The notes under the pieces are model-generated. The model was given only the letters and a program-made list of their open reading frames with translations. It did no database searches and was not told where the DNA came from. The position numbers and the translations under genes were made by a program. Below, piece by piece: positions 1 to 6,720 of a DNA stretch of 17,037 nt. This stretch comes from UBA8296 sp031581145 (lineage in GTDB: Bacteria; Bacteroidota; Rhodothermia; Balneolales; Balneolaceae): assembly GCA_031581145.1 (NCBI GenBank), contig JAVLBP010000021.1, positions 1 to 17,037 on the forward strand, given 5' to 3'. The stretch's first letter is position 1; every line of letters starts with the position of its first letter.

Positions 1-77
1 AGGAGGGGCTACGCTTTGCGATTCGCGAAGGGGGCCGTACCGTGGGTGCCGGTGTCGTCACTAAAATTTCAGAGTAA
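1..77 (+). CDS. tuf: Elongation factor Tu, C-terminal end (partial)
   Basis: This is the last 24 codons of EF-Tu, the GTPase that brings aminoacyl-tRNA to the ribosome. The reading frame begins at base 3 and ends with TAA at 75-77. The visible end reads GLRFAIREGGRTVGAGVVTK followed by ISE, which is the strongly conserved end of domain 3 (the GRTVGAG motif). The 5' part lies outside the window. EF-Tu sits 14 nt before the S10 gene, so the str-type genes probably run straight into the S10 cluster. Identity is certain from the motif, although only the tail is visible. Confidence 0.95.
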   Translation, partial: EGLRFAIREGGRTVGAGVVTKISE

Positions 78-91
78 AGTCAGGACAAATC

Positions 92-403
92 GTGGCGATA
101 GAAACCAAAATTAGAATTAAGCTGAAGTCTTACGATCACAACTTGATCGATAAGTCCGCTGAAAAAATCATTGCAACGGTGAAATCGACAGGAGCGATTG
201 TTTCCGGTCCGATTCCTTTGCCCACGAAGAAGACGATTTTTTCAGTGAACCGTTCGGTCCACGTGGATAAGAAGTCAGCAGAACAGTTTGAATATCGATC
301 ACATAAACGTCTGATCGATATTCTTTCAACAGGTCCTCAAACCGTTGATGCCTTGATGAAGCTTGAGCTTCCTTCAGGGGTTGGCATTGAGATTAAAGTG
401 TAA
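92..403 (+). CDS. rpsJ: 30S ribosomal protein S10 (NusE)
   Basis: S10 is a 103-residue protein of the 30S head and, as NusE, pairs with NusB on boxA RNA in antitermination. The start IRIKLKSYDHNLIDKSAEKI matches the family start, and residues near 35-60 carry the GPIPLPTKKTIFSVNRS loop, which includes the highly conserved GPxPLPTK motif. Length is normal for the family. The start is GTG at 92; no ATG lies closer and this start gives the expected N-terminus. A weak AGGA lies 8-11 nt before it. A boxA-like site, its likely RNA target, lies at the far end of this same window. Confidence 0.97.
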   Translation: MAIETKIRIKLKSYDHNLIDKSAEKIIATVKSTGAIVSGPIPLPTKKTIFSVNRSVHVDKKSAEQFEYRSHKRLIDILSTGPQTVDALMKLELPSGVGIEIKV

Positions 404-438
404 ACCATAGGTCTGGTACCTAGTAATATCCATCCATC

Positions 439-1086
439 ATGAGCGGATTAGTCGGTAAGAAAATTGGGATGACAAGCATCTATGCAGAGGATGGTCGCAG
501 CGTTCCTGTGACGGTCATTGAAGTGCCAGATGCGGTTGTCACTCAAATCAAAACAGCGGATGTCAACGGATACGATGCCATCCAAGTTGCATCGTTCGAC
601 AAAAAAGAAAAAAATGTCTCAAAAGCACTGATGGGACATCTTAATAAAGCTGATGCTGGCGCAAAGCGTGTGGTACGAGAGTTTAGAGGCGTAGCTCCTG
701 AAGGGATGAAGGTTGGAGATGTGTTAAAGATAGACGATGTCTTTACAGTAGGATCCTTTGTGCATGTAGCCGGTAAATCCAAAGGGCGCGGCTTTAGTGG
801 TGTGGTTCGACGTCACAATTTTGGTGGGGTTGGCGATCAAACCCACGGACAGCACAATCGGTTACGTTCACCAGGGTCTATTGGGCAATCGTCGGATCCT
901 TCTAGGGTCTTCAAAGGGATTAAAATGGCGGGTCGCTACGGAAATGAGCGAATTAAAGTGAGAAACCTTCAGGTGGCTAAGATCATGAGTGAGGAGAATA
1001 TCCTGCTCATCACAGGATCCATACCGGGCACCAATGGGGGTTTTGTTGAAATCACGAATCTTAAAACTGAGGATTCCGCGGCATGA
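439..1086 (+). CDS. rplC: 50S ribosomal protein L3
   Basis: L3 is an early-assembly 23S rRNA-binding protein whose long loop reaches towards the peptidyl transferase centre. The 215-residue protein has the family start GLVGKKIGMT (residues 3-12) and the central loop with RSPGSIGQSSDPSRVFKG and KMAGRYG (143-168). Gln150 lies in the GSIGQ motif at the position that PrmB methylates in Escherichia coli L3, so the modification site is kept. There is no Shine-Dalgarno sequence before ATG 439. The stop codon overlaps the next start as ATGA (1083-1086), which suggests translational coupling to L4. Confidence 0.97.
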   Translation: MSGLVGKKIGMTSIYAEDGRSVPVTVIEVPDAVVTQIKTADVNGYDAIQVASFDKKEKNVSKALMGHLNKADAGAKRVVREFRGVAPEGMKVGDVLKIDDVFTVGSFVHVAGKSKGRGFSGVVRRHNFGGVGDQTHGQHNRLRSPGSIGQSSDPSRVFKGIKMAGRYGNERIKVRNLQVAKIMSEENILLITGSIPGTNGGFVEITNLKTEDSAA

Positions 1087-2270
1087 AGCTAGAGGTCTAC
1101 TCCATAGATGGAAAGAAGAATGGCAAATCTGTTGAGCTGGACGCTACAGTATTTGGCATTAAACCAAACCGCACAGTGATGTTTGAAGATGTGCGCCGAA
1201 TCCAAGCCAACAAGCGCCAGGGTACAGCCAAAACCAAAGAGCGTGGAGAGATTCGTGGTTCTACGAAGAAGCTGTTCAAGCAAAAGGGAACAGGTAATGC
1301 ACGTCGTGGCGATATCAAGTCTCCACTGCTGCGAGGCGGTGGAACATCGCATGGTCCTAGACCACGGCCGTACAATTTTAGCATGACCAAAAAAGCAATC
1401 CAGCTAGCCAGAAGGTCGGCATTGAGTTTGAAGGTTGCCCAGGAAGGGGTGATGGTCGTTGAGAACTTTGACTTTGAAACACCTCGCACTAAGGATATGG
1501 CCGTGGCACTGACCAATCTAGGCTTGGAAGGGAAGAAAATTCTTGTTCTGACCCCCGGCAAAGTGGACAGTATCTACAAATCGGGTCGTAATCTTCCTGG
1601 GGTGAGAGTCCTTGAGTCGAATAAGCCAACGACTCTTGACATTATGCATGCCGAAGTGTTGGTGTTTTTAGAGGGTGGGCTTGAAGAATTGCAATCAAAC
1701 CTAGCTGTTGATGCTAAGGTACAAAAGGCGCGTGAAGACCGCGTTAGTGAAGCTCAAGCAAAACTTGAGGCTGCAGCGAAGGCCAAGCTGGATAAGAAAA
1801 TCGCTGGATCGAAAAAATCAGCTGCGAAAAATACAGCAACGAAAACATCAGCTGCGAAAAAGCCAGCAACTACGAAGGCTAGTGCGTCAACGGCGACCGC
1901 AAGCAAATCGGCAGAATCCAAGCCAACAACGCAGAAAAAGGCTACAGCTGCAAAGAAAACGACTGCCAAGACGACCACGGCTAAGTCAACGACAGCTAAA
2001 AAGACGACAACAGCCAAGTCTACAACTGCCAAGTCGACTGCAAAGTCAACCACCAAGGAGTCAACGACCAAGAAGGCAGAGGCTAAAAAGGCGTCGACAG
2101 CTAAGTCCACGACGGAAAAGGGATCTGCTACCAAGTCAACCGCCAAAAAGGCAACGTCAACCAAAAAGACGTCTTCGACAACAGCAAAAGCTACTTCAGC
2201 AAAATCGACTGCATCAAAAACGACCGCAAAGAAATCAACGAAAAAAGATTCAGGTGAGGACAAATCATGA
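1083..2270 (+). CDS. rplD: 50S ribosomal protein L4 with a long basic Lys/Thr/Ser/Ala-rich C-terminal tail
   Basis: Residues 1 to about 207 are a complete L4: the KQKGTGNARRGDIKSPLLRG stretch (66-85) is the tunnel-lining loop, and the globular domain ends near EVLVFLEGGLEEL (191-203). L4 binds 23S rRNA, lines the exit-tunnel constriction with L22, and in some bacteria represses its own operon. Family members are usually about 200-210 residues; this one has 395. Residues 208-238 look like a charged helix. Residues 243-395 are almost only K, T, S and A in units like AKSTT and AKKTT, resembling the tails of histone H1-like bacterial proteins. Reading frame and downstream overlap (ATGA with L23) are intact, so this is a real extension and not a frameshift. 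The function of the tail is unknown. Confidence 0.95.
   Translation: MKLEVYSIDGKKNGKSVELDATVFGIKPNRTVMFEDVRRIQANKRQGTAKTKERGEIRGSTKKLFKQKGTGNARRGDIKSPLLRGGGTSHGPRPRPYNFSMTKKAIQLARRSALSLKVAQEGVMVVENFDFETPRTKDMAVALTNLGLEGKKILVLTPGKVDSIYKSGRNLPGVRVLESNKPTTLDIMHAEVLVFLEGGLEELQSNLAVDAKVQKAREDRVSEAQAKLEAAAKAKLDKKIAGSKKSAAKNTATKTSAAKKPATTKASASTATASKSAESKPTTQKKATAAKKTTAKTTTAKSTTAKKTTTAKSTTAKSTAKSTTKESTTKKAEAKKASTAKSTTEKGSATKSTAKKATSTKKTSSTTAKATSAKSTASKTTAKKSTKKDSGEDKS
1809..2267 (+). repeat. Low-complexity region encoding the L4 SAKT tail
   Basis: This DNA encodes L4 residues 243-395. It consists of degenerate repeats built on AAG-TC(A/T)-AC(N)-AC(N)-GC(N), giving AKSTT-like pentads that are clearest around residues 287-326. 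Codons vary at third positions between units, so it is an old, drifting repeat and not a recent perfect expansion. The biased composition also keeps a second + frame and the minus strand open across the region; those open frames are shadows. Confidence 0.85.
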
Positions 2271-2557
2271 GTGTTTTGATCCACCCATTAGTCACTGAAA
2301 AAACTACACGCCTCGCTCAAGAGGGTCAAAAGGTCGTCTTTAAGGTGACCAAAGACGCCACGAAGCCGCAAATTCGTGAGGCGATTGAATCGACCTACAC
2401 GGGGGTAAAAGTGGGCAAAGTCAATACGATGATTATGCCCTCCAAGCCCAAAGGACGCTTTACACGTAGCGGGTATGTTGCGGGACGCACATCCCCCTAC
2501 AAAAAAGCCGTCGTGACGCTCAGTGAAGGTGAAATCAACATATTTGAAGAAATCTAA
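2267..2557 (+). CDS. rplW: 50S ribosomal protein L23
   Basis: L23 (96 residues) sits at the exit of the nascent-chain tunnel and is the docking point for trigger factor and the signal recognition particle. The start IHPLVTEKTTRLAQEGQKVV is the family start, and KPKGRFTRSGYVAGRTSPYK (60-79) is the rRNA-binding loop. Length is normal. ATG 2267 overlaps the L4 stop as ATGA (2267-2270). A GAGGAC sequence lies 6-11 nt upstream inside the L4 coding end and may serve as a weak ribosome-binding site. Confidence 0.96.
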   Translation: MSVLIHPLVTEKTTRLAQEGQKVVFKVTKDATKPQIREAIESTYTGVKVGKVNTMIMPSKPKGRFTRSGYVAGRTSPYKKAVVTLSEGEINIFEEI

Positions 2558-2565
2558 CCAGACCC

Positions 2566-3399
2566 ATGGCCGTAAGACAGCTTAAACCAACCACTCCAGG
2601 CTCACGCCACCGTATTGCCCCGGTCTTTGACAATGTCACGACCGATAAGCCATATAAAGGGCTGACCGAAGGAATACATAAGTCAGGCGGACGCAACAGC
2701 TATGGCCGTAAAACGTCACGTCATCGTGGCGGCGGACACAAGCGTAAGTATCGTGTGATTGATTTCAAGCGCAACAAGTTTGATATCCCCGCGAAGGTCC
2801 AAACCATCGAGTATGATCCTAACCGCACAGCTCGCATCGCATTGTTATCCTATGCCGATGGCGAAAAGCGTTATATCATTGCTCCTGATAAATTAAAGGT
2901 TGGTGACGCCGTAAAGAATAGTCGCCAAACGATGAACCCCGATGTTGGGTGCTCCATGCCATTATCGACGATCCCATTGGGAACGGTAATCCATGCCGTG
3001 GAGCTGAATCCTGGTCGCGGTGCGCAACTTTGTCGCTCAGCGGGTACGAACGCACAACTTGTGGCCAAGGAAGGTGACTACGCTACAATCAAGCTTCCTT
3101 CTGGGGAAGTTCGCCGAGTCCCATCAAAATGTATGGCGACTATTGGAAGGACGAGTAACCCAGACCACTTTAATACTACAGGTGGAAAAGCGGGTCGTTC
3201 ACGTTGGAAAGGAATTCGCCCGCAAACACGCGGGGTTGCCATGAACCCAGTGGATCACCCAATGGGTGGTGGTGAAGGGAAAGCCTCTGGTGGCCATCCC
3301 CGTTCGCCATGGGGTCAGATGGCCAAAGGAAAGAAAACTCGTGACCGCAAGAAGGTCTCGAATAAATTTATCGTACGACGCCGTAACGCTAAGAAATAA
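2566..3399 (+). CDS. rplB: 50S ribosomal protein L2
   Basis: L2 binds domain IV of 23S rRNA, helps join the subunits and is close to the peptidyl transferase centre. At 277 residues it has the usual length. Recognisable blocks are SYGRKTSRHRGGGHKRKYR (45-63) and NPVDHPMGGGEGKASGGHPR (227-246). His231 corresponds to E. coli His229, which has been linked to peptidyl transferase activity. The HPM form in place of HPH is, as I recall, common in Bacteroidota relatives. It starts 8 nt after the L23 stop, with no Shine-Dalgarno sequence. Confidence 0.97.
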   Translation: MAVRQLKPTTPGSRHRIAPVFDNVTTDKPYKGLTEGIHKSGGRNSYGRKTSRHRGGGHKRKYRVIDFKRNKFDIPAKVQTIEYDPNRTARIALLSYADGEKRYIIAPDKLKVGDAVKNSRQTMNPDVGCSMPLSTIPLGTVIHAVELNPGRGAQLCRSAGTNAQLVAKEGDYATIKLPSGEVRRVPSKCMATIGRTSNPDHFNTTGGKAGRSRWKGIRPQTRGVAMNPVDHPMGGGEGKASGGHPRSPWGQMAKGKKTRDRKKVSNKFIVRRRNAKK

Positions 3400-3410
3400 A
3401 GTAAACCTCT

Positions 3411-3680
3411 ATGCCTCGTTCACTCAAGAAAGGACCTTTTGTGCATTACAAGCTTCAGCGTAAGATTGATGCACAGAAGAACGAAACAAAGAAAAAAGTC
3501 ATCAAGACGTGGTCTCGTAGTTCGATGATTACGCCAGACTTTATCGGTATGACGTTTGCAGTGCACAACGGCAAGCAATTTATCCCCGTATACGTGACAG
3601 AAAACATGGTAGGACACAAGCTTGGTGAGTTTTCACCCACGCGCACCTTCCGTGGTCACCCAATGAAGAAAGCGAAATAA
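3411..3680 (+). CDS. rpsS: 30S ribosomal protein S19
   Basis: S19 is a 30S head protein that contacts S13 and bridge elements to the large subunit. The 89-residue sequence has the family start PRSLKKGPFVHYKLQRKI and the conserved WSRSSMITPDFIGMTFAVHN (34-53) and FSPTRTFRGHP blocks, which match the family over the whole length. ATG 3411 lies 11 nt after the L2 stop without a Shine-Dalgarno sequence. The stop at 3678-3680 is followed after two bases by the L22 start, a junction type seen several times in this cluster. Confidence 0.97.
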   Translation: MPRSLKKGPFVHYKLQRKIDAQKNETKKKVIKTWSRSSMITPDFIGMTFAVHNGKQFIPVYVTENMVGHKLGEFSPTRTFRGHPMKKAK

Positions 3681-3682
3681 TC

Positions 3683-4123
3683 ATGGCAGACGAGCAACCA
3701 GATGTACAAGTTGAGGACGTTGAAGCGGTAGAATCCGTGGAGACAACCGATGTAGAGCTCTTTGAAGCACGTGCAGTTCAGCGCCACCTCCGACGCGCCC
3801 CACGTAAAGTCCGCCTCGTGGCCGATTTTGTCCGTGGCGAGTCCGTCGCAAAAGCCATTGAGAAGCTGGCATTCACCAAAAAAGATGCGGCTGGTGATGT
3901 GGCAAAGGTGATTAAGTCTGCAGCGGCAAACTTACGAGACAAATATGATGACGAGAGCTTCGAAAACGAAGACTTAGTGATCAAAAAGATTGTTGTTGAC
4001 GAGGGAATGACCCTCAAACGCATTCAACCAGCACCGCAGGGTCGCGCGCACCGAATCAACAAGCGCTCGTGCCATATTACTGTGGTAGTTGGTCCAAAAA
4101 CTGAACAAGAAACGACCAAATAG
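3683..4123 (+). CDS. rplV: 50S ribosomal protein L22 with acidic N-terminal extension
   Basis: L22 binds all 23S rRNA domains and sends a beta hairpin into the exit tunnel opposite L4. The core begins near residue 27 (EARAVQRHLRRAPRKVRLVA) and holds the hairpin around residues 108-131 (KRIQPAPQGRAHRINKRS) and the SCHITVVV end. E. coli L22 is 110 residues; this one has 146. The extra part is mainly residues 1-26, an acidic, disordered-looking leader with Asp/Glu at about ten positions and no Lys or Arg. The stop TAG (4121-4123) is part of the AGGAG sequence that precedes the S3 start. The extension starts at the only ATG in the junction and is in the same frame, so I accept it. Confidence 0.95.
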   Translation: MADEQPDVQVEDVEAVESVETTDVELFEARAVQRHLRRAPRKVRLVADFVRGESVAKAIEKLAFTKKDAAGDVAKVIKSAAANLRDKYDDESFENEDLVIKKIVVDEGMTLKRIQPAPQGRAHRINKRSCHITVVVGPKTEQETTK

Positions 4124-4126
4124 GAG
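4122..4126 (+). promoter_or_regulatory. Shine-Dalgarno AGGAG for the TTG-started S3 gene
   Basis: AGGAG lies five bases before the TTG start of rpsC and overlaps the TAG stop of rplV. It is the clearest Shine-Dalgarno sequence in a cluster where most starts have none, and it sits before one of only two non-ATG starts. It decides the S3 start together with the conserved GQKTHPVG N-terminus. Confidence 0.6.
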
Positions 4127-4131
4127 TCACT

Positions 4132-4896
4132 TTGGGACAAAAAACGCATCCAGTAGGGTTACGATTAGGCATCATCAAGGGATGGGATTCAAATTGGTAT
4201 TCTGAAGACCAACAACCTGAAATGCTTCACGAAGATCTAAAACTTCGCGACTACCTTAATGTTCGACTCAAAAATGGTGGAATTTCCAAGATTGGAATCG
4301 AACGCACCCCGAAACGGGTCCTTTTAAACCTTTTTACCTCACGCCCTGGTGTGATTATTGGAAAAGGTGGTGAGGAGATTGAGAAACTTCGTGAAGAGCT
4401 CAAAAAGCAAACAGGCAAGGATGTTCAGGTGAATGTGTCTGAAATCAAGCGTCCAGAAGTCGATGCAAGTCTTGTTGCACAAAACATATGCCAGCAGCTT
4501 GAGGGTCGTGTTTCATTTCGTCGTGCCATGAAGAATGCGATCCAAGGGGCAATGAAGCTTAATGCCAAGGGGATCAAAGTGCGCTGTTCTGGTCGCCTCG
4601 GTGGCGCTGAAATGGCACGAACAGAGTCGTATAAGGAAGGTCGCGTGCCGTTGCATACGCTTCGTGCAGACATCGATTATGCCAATCATACGGCCAATAC
4701 CATTTATGGCTCCATTGGTGTGAGTGTATGGATTTTTAAAGGTGAAGTATTGGGTGATGTCGATTTATCCGCGTCATCTTCAGCAAAACAGGATGAGCAA
4801 CAAGCACCACAACGTGGAGAGCGCAAAGGCCGTGGTGGTCGTCGCTCAGGAGGTCGTGGAGCAGGAGCAGCAAATCGATCCAAAGCCAAAGCATAA
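4132..4896 (+). CDS. rpsC: 30S ribosomal protein S3 with Arg/Gly-rich C-terminal tail
   Basis: S3 lines the mRNA entry channel. The protein starts at TTG 4132, supported by the invariant GQKTHPVGLRLG that follows at once. The KH domain has the GVIIGKGGEEI loop with GKGG at 77-80. VSFRRAMKNA (127-136) carries Arg130 and Arg131, equivalent to the E. coli arginines needed for mRNA unwinding. SGRLGGAEMARTES (153-166) and GRVPLHTLRADIDY (170-183) are the C-terminal signature. Family length is near 210-235; this one has 254. Residues 213-254 form a polar tail with RGERKGRGGRRSGGRGAG (228-245), an RG-rich stretch that could bind RNA, which is an inference. Confidence 0.97.
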   Translation: MGQKTHPVGLRLGIIKGWDSNWYSEDQQPEMLHEDLKLRDYLNVRLKNGGISKIGIERTPKRVLLNLFTSRPGVIIGKGGEEIEKLREELKKQTGKDVQVNVSEIKRPEVDASLVAQNICQQLEGRVSFRRAMKNAIQGAMKLNAKGIKVRCSGRLGGAEMARTESYKEGRVPLHTLRADIDYANHTANTIYGSIGVSVWIFKGEVLGDVDLSASSSAKQDEQQAPQRGERKGRGGRRSGGRGAGAANRSKAKA

Positions 4897-4926
4897 TCCA
4901 AGAGAACGTAGAAAAAAGGGTACCCC

Positions 4927-5349
4927 ATGTTAGAACCAAAACGAATTAATCGACGCCGCGTCCACAGAGACAAGCTCAAAGGCAACGCCACCCGCGGTCA
5001 TCAAATCGCCTTTGGTAGCTATGCGTTGAAAGCTGTGGAACCAAAGTTTATCACGTCGCGTCAAATCGAGGCTTGCCGTATTACGATTAGCCGTACGCTG
5101 AATCGTGAAGGCCAAACGTGGATTCGCATTTTCCCAGACCGCCCGGTGACCTCCAAGCCAGCGGAGACTCGAATGGGTAAAGGGAAAGGAGCGTTGGACC
5201 ACTTCATTGCTGCAGTGAAGCCAGGCCGAATCCTTTTTGAAATTTCTGGAGTAAGTGAAGAGAAAGCACGTGAAGCATTTCGTCGTGCCTCGCACAAGCT
5301 CCCGATCAAAACCAAATTTGTGAAACGTCGAGATCTTAAGGGTGTTTAA
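4927..5349 (+). CDS. rplP: 50S ribosomal protein L16
   Basis: L16 (140 residues) binds near the A-site tRNA elbow and is a late assembly protein. The start MLEPKR and the blocks GSYALKAVEPKFITSRQIEA (30-49) and KPAETRMGKGKGALDHF (77-93) are typical. Arg82 in TRMGKGKG corresponds to the E. coli arginine (Arg81) that can be hydroxylated. The short segment RRRVHRDKLKGNATRG replaces the usual KFRKMHKGR-type start but the rest aligns. It starts 30 nt after rpsC. The stop TAA at 5347-5349 lies inside the first unit of a 15-bp tandem repeat. Confidence 0.96.
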   Translation: MLEPKRINRRRVHRDKLKGNATRGHQIAFGSYALKAVEPKFITSRQIEACRITISRTLNREGQTWIRIFPDRPVTSKPAETRMGKGKGALDHFIAAVKPGRILFEISGVSEEKAREAFRRASHKLPIKTKFVKRRDLKGV

Positions 5350-5401
5350 TGCATACGTGTTTAATGCACAGGTGTTTAACGTACAGATGTTTAATGCACT
5401 A
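5342..5401 (+). repeat. Four 15-bp tandem repeats across the L16 stop codon
   Basis: Four consecutive 15-bp units based on GTGTTTAATGCACAG are visible at 5342-5356, 5357-5371, 5372-5386 and 5387-5401, with one to four changes between them. The first unit includes the last codon and TAA stop of rplP. Because the unit is a multiple of three, every copy carries a TAA in the rplP frame. The repeat probably grew by duplication of the end of the gene into the spacer before rpmC. The remainder of the spacer, to 5450, is A/C-rich and shows no promoter or terminator that I can recognise. Confidence 0.85.
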
Positions 5402-5450
5402 TTGACCACCAACAAGACCTCACAATCAACAAACCAGAATCAACCCAACG

Positions 5451-5654
5451 ATGAAAGCAACCAAAACGACAGAGCTTAGAGAATTATCGGTCGCGGATCT
5501 TCAAACCCGCCTCGAGGAGAATCGTACATCACTGCGTGATATGCGCTTTAAAAAAGCTGTCTCGGGTCAATTAGAAGATCCAACTGTCCTACGTCTTACT
5601 CGCAAAGAGATTGCTCGCATCGAAACGATATTAACAGAAAAACAAGGCGCGTAA
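5451..5654 (+). CDS. rpmC: 50S ribosomal protein L29
   Basis: L29 is a small two-helix protein next to L23 at the tunnel exit. The 67-residue sequence has the family pattern ELRELSVADLQTRLEENRTS (8-27), then LRDMRFKKAVSGQLEDPTVL (28-47) and the final helix RLTRKEIARIETILTEK. Length is normal. It is preceded by a 101-nt spacer carrying the 15-bp repeats, one of the two widest gaps in the protein cluster, and has no Shine-Dalgarno sequence. Confidence 0.95.
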   Translation: MKATKTTELRELSVADLQTRLEENRTSLRDMRFKKAVSGQLEDPTVLRLTRKEIARIETILTEKQGA

Positions 5655-5660
5655 CCTATT

Positions 5661-5969
5661 ATGTCGACTGAAGAAAAAAACGTCACAACTGACGCAGCCA
5701 CCCACGCAACGACCGATGAGCGTACAACACGTCGTACTCGAACTGGAAAAGTTGTGAGTAGCAAGATGGACAAAAGCATCGTCGTTACCGTAGATCGTCA
5801 GGTTAAACACCCCATTTATGGGAAGTTTATCAAAAAGACGACCAAATACATGGCTCACGACGAAGAAAACAAAGCAGGTGAAGGCGACACGGTGCAAATC
5901 ATGTCAACGCGTCCTCTTTCCAAGAATAAAACATGGAGACTCGTTGAGATTCTCGAAAAAGCGAAGTAA
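5661..5969 (+). CDS. rpsQ: 30S ribosomal protein S17 with short N-terminal extension
   Basis: S17 is a primary 16S rRNA-binding protein of the 30S body with an OB fold. The core starts near residue 25 (RTRTGKVVSSKMDKSIVVTV) and includes VKHPIYGKFIKKTTKYMAHD (48-67) and STRPLSKNKTWRLVEILEK. E. coli S17 has 84 residues; this one has 102 because of a Thr/Asp/Glu-rich leader of about 22 residues. An alternative start inside the leader is not evident, since no Met follows until the core (Met36). It begins 6 nt after the L29 stop. Confidence 0.95.
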   Translation: MSTEEKNVTTDAATHATTDERTTRRTRTGKVVSSKMDKSIVVTVDRQVKHPIYGKFIKKTTKYMAHDEENKAGEGDTVQIMSTRPLSKNKTWRLVEILEKAK

Positions 5970-5971
5970 TC

Positions 5972-6340
5972 ATGATCCAGCAAGAAAGCATCCTACAATC
6001 TGCAGATAACTCTGGCGCCAAAAAGATCATGTGCATCAAGGTTCTTGGTGACACACGTCGTCGTTACGCCAAAGTGGGAGATGTCATCTCCGCATCTGTG
6101 AAAACCGCACTCCCTGGCGGAAACGTGAAGAAGGGAGAGGTCGTCAAAGCGGTCGTTGTTCGTACTCAGTATGACGTACGCCGCAAAGATGGTAGCTATA
6201 TCCGTTTTGACGAAAACGCAGCAGTAGTCATCAACAAAGACAATGAGCCTATCGGAACCCGTATTTTTGGCCCTGTCGCACGTGAATTACGTGAAAAGAG
6301 CTTCATGAAAATTGTATCCCTTGCCCCAGAGGTACTCTAA
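5972..6340 (+). CDS. rplN: 50S ribosomal protein L14
   Basis: L14 (122 residues) binds 23S rRNA and forms a subunit bridge; it is the docking site of the silencing factor RsfS. The start MIQQESILQSADNSGAKKIM is nearly invariant in bacteria. RRKDGSYIRFDENAAVVI (70-87) and the end VARELREKSFMKIVSLAPEV (102-121) complete the family pattern. Length is standard. ATG 5972 follows the S17 stop after only TC, a TAATCATG junction favouring re-initiation by the same ribosomes. Confidence 0.97.
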   Translation: MIQQESILQSADNSGAKKIMCIKVLGDTRRRYAKVGDVISASVKTALPGGNVKKGEVVKAVVVRTQYDVRRKDGSYIRFDENAAVVINKDNEPIGTRIFGPVARELREKSFMKIVSLAPEVL

Positions 6341-6358
6341 ACGCAAGAGAATAGCCTT

Positions 6359-6718
6359 ATGCCTAGAAAAAGTAAGTCACAACCAAAATTAAATGTCAAA
6401 AAAGGCGACGAAGTCATGGTCATCGCCGGCAATGACAAAGGGACCAAAGGTCGTGTGTTGATGGTCTTCCCATCCAAAGAGCGCGTTCTTGTGGAAGGGG
6501 TGAACCTACGTACTCACCACGACAAACCGTCTCAAGAAAATCAACAAGGTGGACGAATCCAACGTGAAGCGGCGATTCATATCTCCAATGTGATGGTTGT
6601 AGATCCATCTTCTGGGGAACCAACCCGCGTTGGACGCACTCGCATTGAAGCCGATGGCAACAAACCTGCTCGATGGGCACGCGTTGCCAAAGTTTCTGAC
6701 GAACTCATAGATAAATAA
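6359..6718 (+). CDS. rplX: 50S ribosomal protein L24
   Basis: L24 is an assembly initiator that binds the 5' part of 23S rRNA near the tunnel exit. The 119-residue protein has a KOW motif, KKGDEVMVIAGNDKGTKGRV, at about residues 14-33, followed by VLVEGVNLRTHHDKPSQENQ (43-62) and the IHISNVMVVDPSSGEPTRVG segment. It is slightly longer than the ~105 residues of E. coli L24, mostly through N-terminal PRKSKSQPKL. It begins 18 nt after rplN and ends in a TAATCATG junction with rplE. Confidence 0.96.
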   Translation: MPRKSKSQPKLNVKKGDEVMVIAGNDKGTKGRVLMVFPSKERVLVEGVNLRTHHDKPSQENQQGGRIQREAAIHISNVMVVDPSSGEPTRVGRTRIEADGNKPARWARVAKVSDELIDK

Positions 6719-6720
6719 TC

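Noticed and set aside
408..421. Small TAGGT/ACCTA hairpin between S10 and L3 as a terminator
   Set aside because: The stem has only five pairs and no T-run follows; the operon clearly continues.
1708..2298. Long + frame and minus-strand frame (1754-2284) open across the L4 tail
   Set aside because: Both are by-products of the low-complexity A/C-rich repeat. Their products are Arg/Gln or Val/Ala/Asp monotony without any family pattern, and the L4 frame explains the region.
4930..5415. 161-codon minus-strand frame opposite rplP
   Set aside because: The L16 frame is certain, and the opposite frame has no recognisable family pattern and no ribosome-binding site.
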